The notes below the pieces were generated by a model. That model worked only from the letters and a program-made list of their open reading frames with translations, did no database searches and was not told the DNA's origin. Both the position numbers and the translations under genes were made by a program. From Alysiella sp. (GTDB taxonomy: Bacteria > Pseudomonadota > Gammaproteobacteria > Burkholderiales > Neisseriaceae), in NCBI RefSeq assembly GCF_030525755.1, contig NZ_JAUNEC010000005.1, positions 1 to 64,000 on the forward strand: a DNA stretch of 64,000 nucleotides, written 5' to 3'. Shown here one piece after another: positions 35,825 to 45,274 of the stretch; the stretch's first letter is position 1; every line of letters begins with the position of its first letter.

Positions 35825-36565
35825 ATGAATGATGCAATTTCTCCCATTCGCCTGTCCAAACGCATGGCAGAATTGGGTTTATGTTCTCGCCGTGAAGCCG
35901 ACAGCTATATTGAACAAGGCTGGGTCAAAGTAAACGGACAAATTGCGGTATTGGGGCAAAAAGTTCTGCCCAGCGACCGCATTGATTTAGACAAATTGGC
36001 ATACCAAAAACAAGCCGAACGCGTAACCATTTTATTGAACAAGCCCATTGGTTTTGTCAGTGGGCAGCCTGAAAAAGATTATCGGGCGGCGGTGGAGCTG
36101 ATTACTGCCGAGAATCACTGGGACGGCGACACCAGTCGCATTGCATTTCAAGAAAATCACAAAAAAGGACTGGCACCCGCAGGACGCTTGGATATTGATT
36201 CAGTTGGCTTATTGGTTTTAACCCAAGATGGACGCATTGCCAAACAATTAATTGGTGAACATTCAGGCAGCGAAAAAGAATACTTGGTACGCGTAAAAGG
36301 ACAGCTCATTGAAAATGGATTGGCTTTACTCAATCACGGTTTAAGTTTGGACGGCGAAAAATTGCGCCCTGCCAAAGTAGAATGGCAAAACGAAGATCAA
36401 CTGCGTTTTGTGTTAAAGCAGGGGAAAAAACGTCAAATTCGCCGTATGTGTAAACTGGTTGGTTTGCGTGTAGTGGGTTTAAAACGCATTCGGATTGGCA
36501 AAATCAAATTGGGGCGATTGCCCGAAGGAAAATGGCGTTATTTGTCAAGCAATGAGCGGTTTTAG
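35825..36565 (+). CDS. RluF/RluE-type 23S rRNA pseudouridine synthase
   Basis: RsuA-family pseudouridine synthase of 246 residues. An S4 RNA-binding domain (RLSKRMAELGLCSRREADSYIEQGWVKVNG in parts, about 7-65) is followed by the catalytic domain with the essential Asp in APAGRLDIDSVGLLVLTQDG near 120. LKQGKKRQIRRMCKLVGL is near 199. S4 plus this spacing points to the RluF subgroup. The start is placed at MNDAISPIR because the longer frame begins inside the hemY terminator. Confidence 0.85.
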   Translation: MNDAISPIRLSKRMAELGLCSRREADSYIEQGWVKVNGQIAVLGQKVLPSDRIDLDKLAYQKQAERVTILLNKPIGFVSGQPEKDYRAAVELITAENHWDGDTSRIAFQENHKKGLAPAGRLDIDSVGLLVLTQDGRIAKQLIGEHSGSEKEYLVRVKGQLIENGLALLNHGLSLDGEKLRPAKVEWQNEDQLRFVLKQGKKRQIRRMCKLVGLRVVGLKRIRIGKIKLGRLPEGKWRYLSSNERF

Positions 36566-36678
36566 GATTACATGTATTTCAAACACGAGTAAGCATTTTT
36601 TAGGAATAGGCTGAAATTTTTGCAAAGGTTTCAAGCTGCCTGAAAAGTGATTGATGAAACAAAAAAGGAAATAGCACA

Positions 36679-37608
36679 ATGAAAGTGATTTTTGCTGGCA
36701 CGCCCGATTTTGCGGCGGCTGCCTTAAATGCGATTGTGGACGCTGGCTTTGATGTGCCTTTGGTTTTGACCCAACCCGACCGCCCCAAAGGTCGCGGTAT
36801 GCAGTTGCAAGCCAGCCCTGTGAAATTGGCGGCTTTGGCGCACGGTTTGCGCGTTGAGCAGCCTGAAAAATTGCGTGGCAACGATGAGGCTTTGCAAATC
36901 TTGCGCGATGTGCAAGCCGATGTGATGGTGGTGGCGGCTTATGGTTTGATTTTGCCGCAAGATGTGCTGGACACGCCCCAACATGGCTGCCTGAACATTC
37001 ATGCGTCTTTGCTGCCGCGTTGGCGCGGTGCTGCGCCCATTCAACGCGCGATTGAAGCGGGCGACACGGAAACGGGCGTGTGCATCATGCAAATGGACGC
37101 GGGTTTGGACACGGGCGCAATCGTCAGCGAACACCGCTACATCATCAAAAACACCGACACCGCCAACGAAGTTCACGATGAATTGATGAAATTGGGTGCG
37201 GCAGCGATTGTGGCGGATTTGCAGCGTTTGCAAGTTTCAGGCAGCCTGAAAAGTGTGCCGCAGCCTGAAAATGGCATCACTTACGCACAAAAATTGTCCA
37301 AAGACGAGGCGCAAATCAACTGGCAAGAATCTGCCGAAATCGTGGCGCGAAAAATCCGCGCGTTCAACCCCGTGCCTTGCGCGTGGACGCTGTGGCAGGG
37401 CAAGCCGATGAAAATTTGGACGGCACACCCGGTGGCGCAAAATGGCACGGCAGGCACGGTGCTGGCGGCAAACGCCAACAGCATCATCGTGGCGTGTGGC
37501 GATGGCGCAATTTGCATAAGCGAATTGCAAGCGGCTGGCGGAAAACGTTTGAATAGCAAAGATTTTTTGGCTGGACGCGATGTGGCGGTGGGCGAATTTT
37601 TTGCGTGA
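36679..37608 (+). CDS. fmt: Methionyl-tRNA formyltransferase
   Basis: Formylates the initiator Met-tRNA. 309 residues. The catalytic Asn, His and Asp are seen in NIHASLLPRWRGAAPIQRAI near 106-125 and MDAGLDTGAIV near 142. The N-terminus MKVIFAGTPDFAAAAL and the C-terminal domain (KIRAFNPVPCAWT) match. The usual partner def is not adjacent. GC content is strikingly higher than that of flanking genes: the 60 bases from 37021 are about two-thirds G+C, suggesting recent allelic replacement. Confidence 0.96.
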   Translation: MKVIFAGTPDFAAAALNAIVDAGFDVPLVLTQPDRPKGRGMQLQASPVKLAALAHGLRVEQPEKLRGNDEALQILRDVQADVMVVAAYGLILPQDVLDTPQHGCLNIHASLLPRWRGAAPIQRAIEAGDTETGVCIMQMDAGLDTGAIVSEHRYIIKNTDTANEVHDELMKLGAAAIVADLQRLQVSGSLKSVPQPENGITYAQKLSKDEAQINWQESAEIVARKIRAFNPVPCAWTLWQGKPMKIWTAHPVAQNGTAGTVLAANANSIIVACGDGAICISELQAAGGKRLNSKDFLAGRDVAVGEFFA

Positions 37609-38022
37609 ATGCTGCCCGAACTTGTTTCGTGTTGCTACAAAAAAGCGTACCAATTTACCAAGTTATCCAATTTGATACAGCGTAAATTGGATACTTGTAT
37701 TCGATAAATCTTGTGATTTCAGGAAAATATCGGATATAAGTATCCGACCTGCGGAGAGTTTGGCGTGTGTTTGTTCAAAGTGTGGAATACTACATTCACA
37801 GAGAAAATGCGAGTTATTCTGTTTCAGGCAGCTTGACAATTTACGACAGAAAAACGGTTTTGTCTTCGGTAACTGTTTTTTTAAGAAAGTAAGCCAAATA
37901 CATTAAAATGGTGGGTGCAAGTCCCTAATTTATGGTCTTTTCAAATACAGATATACAGCATTGTCAACGCCATTATGTATTTACTATTTGAAACAACCAT
38001 AAATTTTCTTATTTCTAACCCA
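37609..38022. other. Intergenic region between fmt and dgkA with several repeats
   Basis: No gene is evident. It holds two short palindromes related to ggatacttgtatccg (37688-37704 and 37729-37747), a DUS-like core near 37820, and the second 71-bp Correia-like repeat (37931-38001). Both flanking genes end here, but there is no DUS terminator pair. Confidence 0.65.
37931..38001. repeat. 71-bp Correia-like miniature repeat, copy B
   Basis: Ends tatggtcttttcaaata and tatttgaaacaaccata are imperfect inverted repeats with TA at both tips. Length equals copy A at 14066-14136. The first 20 positions match at 17, the last 15 at 14, and the interior aligns after a one-base shift. It lies between the ends of two convergent genes. 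Confidence 0.75.
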
Positions 38023-38409
38023 TTAAAATAAGGCAATACCCCACAAAATCGTCAATAAAATCATTGCCAGCAATTGTGCTGCGGAACCGACATCTTTGGC
38101 ACGTTTTGCCAAAGGGTGTTTTTCCAATGAAATGTAATCCACAATGGCTTCTATGCCTGTGTTGAACAATTCCACAATCAGTGATAAGAACGATGCGGTA
38201 ATTAAAATCATGCGGGTGTTGTTGCCCAAATCTAAACACCACACCAAAATCAGCAAAATGCCATTGAGCCAGACCAGCTGCCTGAATGCGGCTTCATTTT
38301 GCCAAGCGGCGTGTAAACCATCTTTGGAGTAATGGGCGGCATTGATGATACGAGTAATGCCACCTTTGCCTTTCATGTCGTTTACATGGGTTGGTTCTTG
38401 TTGATTCAT
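38023..38409 (-). CDS. dgkA: Diacylglycerol kinase
   Basis: Small integral membrane kinase of the DgkA family, 128 residues, recycling diacylglycerol to phosphatidic acid. It shows NAAHYSKDGLHAAWQNEAAFRQ near the N-terminus (a catalytic Glu), three hydrophobic helices, and the signature VELFNTGIEAIVDYISLE followed by AKDVGSAAQLLA. A start at the inner MKGKGGITR, giving 117 residues, is equally possible. Confidence 0.93.
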   Translation of the reverse strand: MNQQEPTHVNDMKGKGGITRIINAAHYSKDGLHAAWQNEAAFRQLVWLNGILLILVWCLDLGNNTRMILITASFLSLIVELFNTGIEAIVDYISLEKHPLAKRAKDVGSAAQLLAMILLTILWGIALF

Positions 38410-38472
38410 CTGATTTTTCCATTTAATTGTTTGATATTTATTTGGGTTTCAGGCAGCTTAAAAAGGGTAAAT

Positions 38473-39714
38473 TTATTTGACCCATCCACTTGGATTCATG
38501 GCTTGATTGCGGTGTCGCAATTCAAAATACAAGCCTTCTTCACCTGCGGGCAATTTGCCACTGTTTCCAATAGTTTGTCCTGCTTTGACGTGGCTGCCAT
38601 TGCTGATAGCGATGCTGCTTAAACCTGAATACACCGACATATAGCCCTCACCATGGTCAATGATGATGGTGTTGCCATAGCCTGTTAAAGGGGCTGCATA
38701 GGAAACTTTACCTGCGGCAATGCTGTTGACTGCGCTAACAGGGGTTTCAATGAATAAACCACGCCATACACCACCGCTGACGCGTTCTGCACCAAAGCGT
38801 CCGCTGATTTTGCCTTGTGTAGGTAAGGGAAGACGACCTTTTTTGCGACTTAAACCGCTGTTTTCAGAAATGGTTTGGCTATCGGATAAAGTTAAAGCAT
38901 CGTTTTGATTTGAGGTATTGTCGGTATTTTGTTGAGATGCATTTTGGGCGCGTTGTTGAGCTGCTTGGGTTTGTGCATTGGCTTGAGCTTGACGTTCAGC
39001 AGAACGGCGTGCGCTGATGTCGGCAATCACATTGCTTAAACGTTGCTCATCTTCACGCAATTTGTCTAAATGGGCTTTTTGACGAGTGATGTCGGCATTG
39101 AGTTGGCGACTAACGGTTTGGGCTTTGCTGCGATTTTGACCTAATTCGCGCATTTTTTTCTGTTGCGCCACAGTCAGCTGGCGCAAACGTTCCAATTCGG
39201 TATTGATGGCGGTTTCTTGCTGGCTTAATTCGTTTTGTTGCTGGGTAAGCAATTTCAGCACGCGCTCATTGGATTGATTGATGTAGCGTGTGTAATTCAA
39301 AAAACGGCTTTTTTGATTGGGGTCGGCATTTTCCAAAAACAGTACCACCGCATTGGGACGGCGGTTTTTGTAGTTGGCAATCAGTAAGCGCGATACTTGG
39401 GCTTTTGTACCTGCGGTTTCAGTTTGCAACTGGGTTAAGCGGGTTTGCAATTCTTGTAGTTTTTCCCACGCATTTCGTTGTTGGCGATTGAGTTCTTCTA
39501 ACTCGCGCTGAATTTTCTCTAAAGCCAAGCGGGTTTGTTCCAAGTGTTGTTCGGTGGCTTTTTGTGCGGCTTGTTTCTCATCTAAATCTTTTTGTGTTGC
39601 TTCAATGGCTTGACGCACATGGTTTAATTGTGTGTTAGATGTGGTTTTTTGAGCGAAACTGGGTGCTGCAAATAAAGATAAGGTGAATAACAGGGGGGCA
39701 AAATGGTATTTCAT
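38473..39714 (-). CDS. EnvC-like murein hydrolase activator
   Basis: Periplasmic protein of 413 residues that in relatives activates amidases at the septum. A signal peptide ends near PSFA-QK (residue 21). A long coiled coil rich in Gln, Glu and Leu covers about 25-245, and a LytM (M23) domain covers about 300-413. The domain keeps the fold (VKAGQTIGNSGKLP, LYFELRHRNQAMNP). It lacks the zinc ligands expected in active M23 enzymes: WRGLFIETP stands where HxGxD is usual and FEL where HxH is usual. This fits an activator, not a peptidase. Confidence 0.88.
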   Translation of the reverse strand: MKYHFAPLLFTLSLFAAPSFAQKTTSNTQLNHVRQAIEATQKDLDEKQAAQKATEQHLEQTRLALEKIQRELEELNRQQRNAWEKLQELQTRLTQLQTETAGTKAQVSRLLIANYKNRRPNAVVLFLENADPNQKSRFLNYTRYINQSNERVLKLLTQQQNELSQQETAINTELERLRQLTVAQQKKMRELGQNRSKAQTVSRQLNADITRQKAHLDKLREDEQRLSNVIADISARRSAERQAQANAQTQAAQQRAQNASQQNTDNTSNQNDALTLSDSQTISENSGLSRKKGRLPLPTQGKISGRFGAERVSGGVWRGLFIETPVSAVNSIAAGKVSYAAPLTGYGNTIIIDHGEGYMSVYSGLSSIAISNGSHVKAGQTIGNSGKLPAGEEGLYFELRHRNQAMNPSGWVK

Positions 39715-39779
39715 GGTGGGTTTTACAAAATTAAAACAGCGTGATTATAAACACAATCAATTCAATAAAACAGATAATT

Positions 39780-39809
39780 AGGCTGCCTGAAAAATGTTTC
39801 AGGCAGCTT
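39780..39809 (-). terminator. DUS hairpin after mutL
   Basis: aggctgcctgaaa (39780-39792) and tttcaggcagctt (39797-39809) form a compact stem with a four-base loop, three bases beyond the mutL stop. Confidence 0.75.
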
Positions 39810-39812
39810 GGT

Positions 39813-41735
39813 TTATTGTCCACGTAAAAACAGTTTGTCCAAATCGTCTAAACTCAAACGCACCCAAGTAGGGCGACCGTGGTTGCATTGATTGCTGCGT
39901 GGTGTGTTTTCCATGTCGCGTAATAAGGCATTCATTTCAGGCAACGTTAAGCGGCGACCTGCGCGTACAGAACCATGACATGCCATAGTGGATAACAGTT
40001 GATTTTCTAATGTTTCAATGGTTTGGCTGCTGCCATTGTCGGTAAGTTCTCGCAATACATCTTGTAGCAAAAGCTCGGGATTGGCTTTGCCTAGCATTTG
40101 AGGAACAGCCAGTACAGCCAGTTGGGTTTCATTGTGGATTGCCACTTTCAGACCGTATTGCGGTAAAATATCGGCAAATTCTTGTGCAGCGGCAATTTGT
40201 TCATGAGTGGCGGTAAATACAGGCGGTATCAGTAAAGACTGGCTTGATAGGCTGCCTGAAAGTCGCTGGGCTTTCATTTTTTCGTAATTGACACGCTCGG
40301 CGGCGGCGTGCATGTCCACCAAAATCAGACTATTGTGTGCTTGTGCGAGAATGTAAATGTCCAAAAGTTGTGCGATGGCAAAACCTAAAGGGTAGTCTTC
40401 TTGGTCAGCATCGTATATTGGCTCGGGTTGCATGGGGCTTTCAGACAGCCTTGTTTGCTCATATTCGGCTAATTCATTGTCTTTGCGATACAGTTCAGCG
40501 TAAGTGTTTATGGCTTTACGGCTTTCACGCAAACTTAAACTGCGTTGCTGTGGTGTGCGAATGGGTGTGGCAGAATAGGCAACGGGTGGGTGGCTGCCCG
40601 CAAAGTGGGTTTGATTGATGGCATTGATGCTATTTGAAAAGAAGGGTTTGTTATTTGTGTTGTCATCACGATTTAGGCTGCCTGAAAGTACAGATGACTT
40701 GTCATGTAATAAATGTGTGGCATGGCTGATGCTGTCGGTTAAATCAGCGCGTGTATCAGCTAGGGCTTTGTTTAAGCTGTGAAAAACCAGTTGATGTACA
40801 GCTTGACTATCGCGAAAGCGGATTTCGGTTTTACTTGGGTGGACATTGGCGTCTACCATTTCAGGTGGCATTTCCAAAAATAGGGCGAAAGCAGGTGTGA
40901 TTTGGTGGTGCAATACATCACGATAAGCCTGTTTAACTGCATGGAGCATGACTTTATCACGTACAAAACGGCGGTTTACAAAACAATATTGTTTGTCGCT
41001 GCGCCCTTTGGCGAAAGTGGGCTTGGAAATACTGCCATGTAAACGGTAATTGCCACTTTCACCTGCAATATTCAGGCAGGCTGCCTGAAAATCGCTACCC
41101 AAAACAGCGGCAATGCGTTCGTTTTGATTGTGTGTGGGGTAATCAAAAATGGTTTTGCCATTGTGTATCAAGCTGAATGCCACTTCGGGATATGCCAAAG
41201 CCAAACGCTCCAACATGGTGGCACAATGGGCGTATTCGGTGGCTTCGGATTTCAAAAATTTGCGCCGTGCTGGGGTGTTGAAAAACAGTTCTGCGGCTTC
41301 AATCGTTGTACCAACTGGGTGAGCAGCAGCGGTAATGTGTCCCAAAGTGCCATCTTCGGCACGAATTTGCCATGCGTGAGGGCTATCTGGGGTACGACTG
41401 ATAAGTAATAAGCGTGATACGGAAGCAATGCTTGCTAAACCTTCGCCACGAAATCCCATACTGGCAACGCGTTCTAAATCGGATAAGTTGCGGATTTTGC
41501 TGGTGGCATGGCGTGAAAGTGCGAGAATGAGGTCGTCTTGATGAATGCCGCTGCCGTTGTCGCTGACACGAATGAGTTTAATACCACCGTTTTCCAGTTC
41601 CACTTGGATTTGGCTTGCACCTGCGTCCAAACTGTTTTCCACAATTTCTTTTAAGGCGTTGGCAGGGCGTTCAACCACTTCGCCTGCGGCGATTTGGTTG
41701 ATTAAATGGTCGGGTAAAGGGGCAATTCGGGACAT
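39813..41735 (-). CDS. mutL: DNA mismatch repair protein MutL
   Basis: 640-residue mismatch repair coordinator. The GHKL ATPase has VENSLDAGA, VSDNGSGI and GFRGEGLASI in the first 110 residues. The C-terminal dimerisation domain contains DMHAAAERVNYE, which matches the D-x-H-A-x2-E-x4-E metal site of nicking MutL proteins. A Ser/Asn-rich linker spans about 335-420. The motif predicts endonuclease activity, as reported for gonococcal MutL, and fits bacteria without MutH. Confidence 0.95.
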   Translation of the reverse strand: MSRIAPLPDHLINQIAAGEVVERPANALKEIVENSLDAGASQIQVELENGGIKLIRVSDNGSGIHQDDLILALSRHATSKIRNLSDLERVASMGFRGEGLASIASVSRLLLISRTPDSPHAWQIRAEDGTLGHITAAAHPVGTTIEAAELFFNTPARRKFLKSEATEYAHCATMLERLALAYPEVAFSLIHNGKTIFDYPTHNQNERIAAVLGSDFQAACLNIAGESGNYRLHGSISKPTFAKGRSDKQYCFVNRRFVRDKVMLHAVKQAYRDVLHHQITPAFALFLEMPPEMVDANVHPSKTEIRFRDSQAVHQLVFHSLNKALADTRADLTDSISHATHLLHDKSSVLSGSLNRDDNTNNKPFFSNSINAINQTHFAGSHPPVAYSATPIRTPQQRSLSLRESRKAINTYAELYRKDNELAEYEQTRLSESPMQPEPIYDADQEDYPLGFAIAQLLDIYILAQAHNSLILVDMHAAAERVNYEKMKAQRLSGSLSSQSLLIPPVFTATHEQIAAAQEFADILPQYGLKVAIHNETQLAVLAVPQMLGKANPELLLQDVLRELTDNGSSQTIETLENQLLSTMACHGSVRAGRRLTLPEMNALLRDMENTPRSNQCNHGRPTWVRLSLDDLDKLFLRGQ

Positions 41736-41766
41736 GGTTGGACTTTAAAATTCAAGAATATGGTTT

Positions 41767-42693
41767 TCAGGCAGCCTCTCGGTATGCCAAAAGCAAATTG
41801 CGGAAAACATCTGGGTCTTTGATGAAGGTCATTTCTCCTGCGGCAGGGAAATGGAAATCCAGTAAGCGCGAGACCCAAAAACGCACGCAGCCTGAACGAT
41901 AGGCAATTGGTAAATAATCATTTTCGGCTTGGGTTAAGGGGCGAACACTTTGATAGCCGTCTAAAAATGCGTGTGCCAAGTTGGTGTCAATGTGATTGTC
42001 GGCACGGCGTGCCCAGTCGTTTACGGCAATGGCAATGTCGTAGACGAAACTGCCATTACAGGCATAATAAAAGTCAATGAAGCCTGCAACTTGTTCACCA
42101 TCTAATAAGACATTGTCTTTGAATAAATCGGCGTGAATGATGCCATTGGGTAAATCGGTGTCGGGATTTTGTGCCAAGAATGTGATTTCATCTTGCAATA
42201 ATTGTGCGTCTTTGTGTGCAAGCATGGGCAATAAATCGCGCATGGATTGTGTCCACCAAGTGGCATGACGGGGGTTGTTCATGTTTTGCTCAAAACTTTG
42301 TCCTGCCAAGTGCATTTTTGCCAACATTGCACCTGTGTTGCGACATTGTGTGGCGGTGGGAAATGATGTGTCGCTGCCTGAAAGTTTGCTGACAATGCAA
42401 GCAGGTTTGCCCGATAAGGTGGTGGTTAAACTGCCATCGTGCTGGGCAATGGGTGCAGGACAAGCTACGCCATTTTTGCTTAAATGACGGGTTAAATCCA
42501 TGAAAAAAGGTAATTCTTCGGCTTTGAGTGTTTCAAAGACGGTTAAAACATAGCTGCCTTCGGTAGTGTGCAAAAAATAATTGCTGTTGGTAATGCCTTG
42601 TGCGATGCCTTGTAGGGATTTGAAACGACCGAGTGGGTAGCGTGTGAGCAGTTGACGCATTTCTTCATCGGAAACGCTGGTGTAAACGGACAT
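41767..42693 (-). CDS. thrB: Homoserine kinase, APH-fold type
   Basis: 308 residues. Phosphorylates homoserine in threonine synthesis. This is the ThrB2-like form with an aminoglycoside-phosphotransferase fold rather than the GHMP type. Catalytic motif NGIIHADLFKDNVLLDG is near 189 and the metal motif GFIDFYYACNGSF follows. N-terminal GITNSNYFLHTTEGSYVLTVFE is typical. The stop codon lies inside a DUS (EAA, TGA). Confidence 0.92.
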   Translation of the reverse strand: MSVYTSVSDEEMRQLLTRYPLGRFKSLQGIAQGITNSNYFLHTTEGSYVLTVFETLKAEELPFFMDLTRHLSKNGVACPAPIAQHDGSLTTTLSGKPACIVSKLSGSDTSFPTATQCRNTGAMLAKMHLAGQSFEQNMNNPRHATWWTQSMRDLLPMLAHKDAQLLQDEITFLAQNPDTDLPNGIIHADLFKDNVLLDGEQVAGFIDFYYACNGSFVYDIAIAVNDWARRADNHIDTNLAHAFLDGYQSVRPLTQAENDYLPIAYRSGCVRFWVSRLLDFHFPAAGEMTFIKDPDVFRNLLLAYREAA

Positions 42694-42834
42694 GGTTGGA
42701 AGCTGCCTGAAAAAAGAAGTGCATATGATAGCAAAATAATGGGTTTCAGGCAGCCTTTGTATTGTGTTGGTATTAATCTAATTCTGGGTTGATAAGGTGG
42801 TTTTAAGCTGCCTGAAAATGACGCAAATGGTCAT

Positions 42835-44136
42835 TTAATCGTGTTGTGCAACCATAACGGGTAAACCGCGCACGGTTTTGAGTGTGTTGTCTGTTGCTTC
42901 GCGGTATTTTTTTAAGGCAGCCCGTTGCTGAATGGAAAGTTGTGGTGTGGGCAGGGCAACGGTGGCGGGATTGACGTGTTGTCCATTGATGCGGACTTCG
43001 TAATGCAGGTGTGGACCTGTTGAACGTCCCGTGCTGCCCACTAAACCAATCACATCTCCTGCTTTGACGTGTTTGCCGACTACCACACCATTAATGTATG
43101 CTGACATATGACCGTAAAGGGTTTCTATACCATTGTTGTGTGTCAGCATAATGGTATGACCGTAACCGCCTTTCCAGCCTGTGAAGCTAACTGTGCCATC
43201 GCTGGGTGCTAGGATTTTTGTGCCAATTGGGGCGGCGTAGTCTATGCCTGTGTGCATTTTGACCACACCCAAAACAGGGTGAACGCGTATACCATAAGGT
43301 GAAGAGATGCGACTGAAATGTTCAATGGGTTGTCCTTCAAAACCTTTTTTTAGGGCTGCTCCGTTTTCATCGTAGAAAGTGCCGCTACCGTTGCTGTGTT
43401 CAAAATAATAGGCATGAAAAATTTGCCCATTGTGTTCTATTTCGGCTGCCAAAATATTGCCTGTAGCGACTTCTTGCCCACGAAAATACAGGCTTTCATA
43501 TAAAACGCTGATGTGGTCGCCTTCGTGTAAATTATCCCAATTGATTTTATCGGCAAAGATTTCTTTGAGTGTTGTGCGAATTTCTACAGGCATGCCTGCT
43601 CGTGCCATTGCACCTGATGCCGATGTCCCCACAATGGCTGAACGCAATGATGGTAGGGTTACGGTATCGACTGTATCTGTGTGCAGTTGCCATTTGTCCT
43701 TTATTTTTTGAATGACAATCAAATTGCGTTCGCCGTTATCATCATCGTGGAAAAACTGAATGTTGCTGATTGCTTGTTCGGCATCAATGCGTACGCTGAT
43801 GATTTGTCCTGCTTGAAGTTGCAATTTTTGGGTATCAATCGGGCTGTTTTGTAAAAAAGTTTGAATATTGTGTTTGCTTATACCCAAACGTTCTAGTACC
43901 AAACTTAAATTGTCGCCTGTTTGTACTGTTTCATCATGCCAGTAAGCTGAATTGATGGCAGGTTTAGCGGTGTAGGGAAGGGGCAACTCTTGTTGTACAG
44001 ATTCAATTAGTGGTATTGCAGAATCAATGTGTGCATTTGTATTTGTCCACGCCCATATTCCAACTGATAAAGATATGATGAGCAAAAAAAATAGCAGCAT
44101 TTTGTTGCGTTTGATAAAAAGGGTAAAGTGCTTCAT
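42835..44136 (-). CDS. M23 family endopeptidase (MepM/Csd3 type)
   Basis: Cell-wall DD-endopeptidase candidate, 433 residues, anchored by one N-terminal helix (about 11-30). An OapA/LysM-like region (QTGDNLSLVLERLGIS near 70) precedes the catalytic LytM domain, which keeps all zinc ligands: HTGIDYAAP near 317-325 and HLHYE near 386, with LYGHMSAY between. This fits a crosslink-cutting enzyme needed for wall growth. It is divergent from the LysR gene. Confidence 0.9.
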   Translation of the reverse strand: MKHFTLFIKRNKMLLFFLLIISLSVGIWAWTNTNAHIDSAIPLIESVQQELPLPYTAKPAINSAYWHDETVQTGDNLSLVLERLGISKHNIQTFLQNSPIDTQKLQLQAGQIISVRIDAEQAISNIQFFHDDDNGERNLIVIQKIKDKWQLHTDTVDTVTLPSLRSAIVGTSASGAMARAGMPVEIRTTLKEIFADKINWDNLHEGDHISVLYESLYFRGQEVATGNILAAEIEHNGQIFHAYYFEHSNGSGTFYDENGAALKKGFEGQPIEHFSRISSPYGIRVHPVLGVVKMHTGIDYAAPIGTKILAPSDGTVSFTGWKGGYGHTIMLTHNNGIETLYGHMSAYINGVVVGKHVKAGDVIGLVGSTGRSTGPHLHYEVRINGQHVNPATVALPTPQLSIQQRAALKKYREATDNTLKTVRGLPVMVAQHD

Positions 44137-44365
44137 GGTTGTGGTACAAAATCAGCATCGTCAAAACGGAGATAATAGCAGTTTTATGCTGAATTGTTGT
44201 TGAATTGATGCCAGTCTCATGTCATGTTTACATGAAATATCAGGCTGCCTGAAAAGCGATGGTAGTATTAAGTTGACACAATAACGGTTTCATCAAAAGG
44301 CAAAACAATGATAGAATGCGCGGCTGTTTTGGGTGCATTTACACAAATAAATCAATAGGAAACTT

Positions 44366-45274
44366 ATGGACATCAATCAACTGCGTGCATTCATTACTGT
44401 GGCGCATACCCGCAATTTAACCCAAGCCGCAGAAAAGCTGTTTCTCTCACAACCTGCTGTTTCGGCACAGATTAAAGCCGTAGAAAATGACGTGGGTACT
44501 CCTTTATTTGTCCGTACGAATAATGGTATGCAACTGACACGAGCAGGCGAAGTTCTGTTGCCCGAAGCCGAGGCCTTATTGCAACACAAACACCGTGTGG
44601 ACGTTTTCGCCAAAAGCCTGTCAGAACATTTTGCTGCCAGCGCACAATTGGGTTTGATTCACCCGATTGCTTCACATAAAGTAACCGAATTGACCAACTG
44701 CATCATGCTCAAACACCCCGATATTCAATTACACATCCAATATGGCATGAGTGGCGAAATTCTCAGTCGTCTATTGGGGAAAAAATTACATGGTGGTTTT
44801 TTTCTTGGGCATTTAGAACAACGCAGTTTACAAACCCATTTTCTGGAAAACATCGCTTATTCATTGATTTGTCCATTGCAAGACGAAAAAAATCTGCGAG
44901 CAGGCTTGCCCAAAAGTTTAAACCACTACACATGGGTGGAAATGTCGGGTATTTCAGGCAGCCACAAAAATTTGAAACAATTTTGGCATCATCATAAACT
45001 CTCACCAAAAAAACAAATTATCTGTGATTATCCACAGACTATTATTGATTTGGCAGCAAGCGGTGTGGGTCTGGCAATGGTGCCCAAACATACCGCACTT
45101 GCTGCGCAGGAACAAGGTAAGGCGATTGCCATTTTGGACGAATTTGAGCAAAGTTTGCCTTTGAATTTCATTTATTTGGACGAGTTTGGCGAAGATCCTG
45201 CTCTACAACTGTTATTGGAATGCGTTAGAAGAGTTTGGTCGCCTAATAATTTAAGGGAGATTGAGGCTACCTGA
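44366..45274 (+). CDS. LysR-family transcription regulator
   Basis: 302 residues. The N-terminal winged helix-turn-helix is clear (MDINQLRAFITVAHTRNLTQAAEKLFLSQPAVSAQIKAVE in parts), followed by a periplasmic-binding-protein-like effector domain (SGEILSRLLGKKLHGGF near 130, DLAASGVGLAMVPKHTA near 228). Targets and effector are unknown. LysR regulators often control a divergent gene, here the M23 endopeptidase, but I see no clear operator in the 229-bp gap. Confidence 0.9.
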   Translation: MDINQLRAFITVAHTRNLTQAAEKLFLSQPAVSAQIKAVENDVGTPLFVRTNNGMQLTRAGEVLLPEAEALLQHKHRVDVFAKSLSEHFAASAQLGLIHPIASHKVTELTNCIMLKHPDIQLHIQYGMSGEILSRLLGKKLHGGFFLGHLEQRSLQTHFLENIAYSLICPLQDEKNLRAGLPKSLNHYTWVEMSGISGSHKNLKQFWHHHKLSPKKQIICDYPQTIIDLAASGVGLAMVPKHTALAAQEQGKAIAILDEFEQSLPLNFIYLDEFGEDPALQLLLECVRRVWSPNNLREIEAT

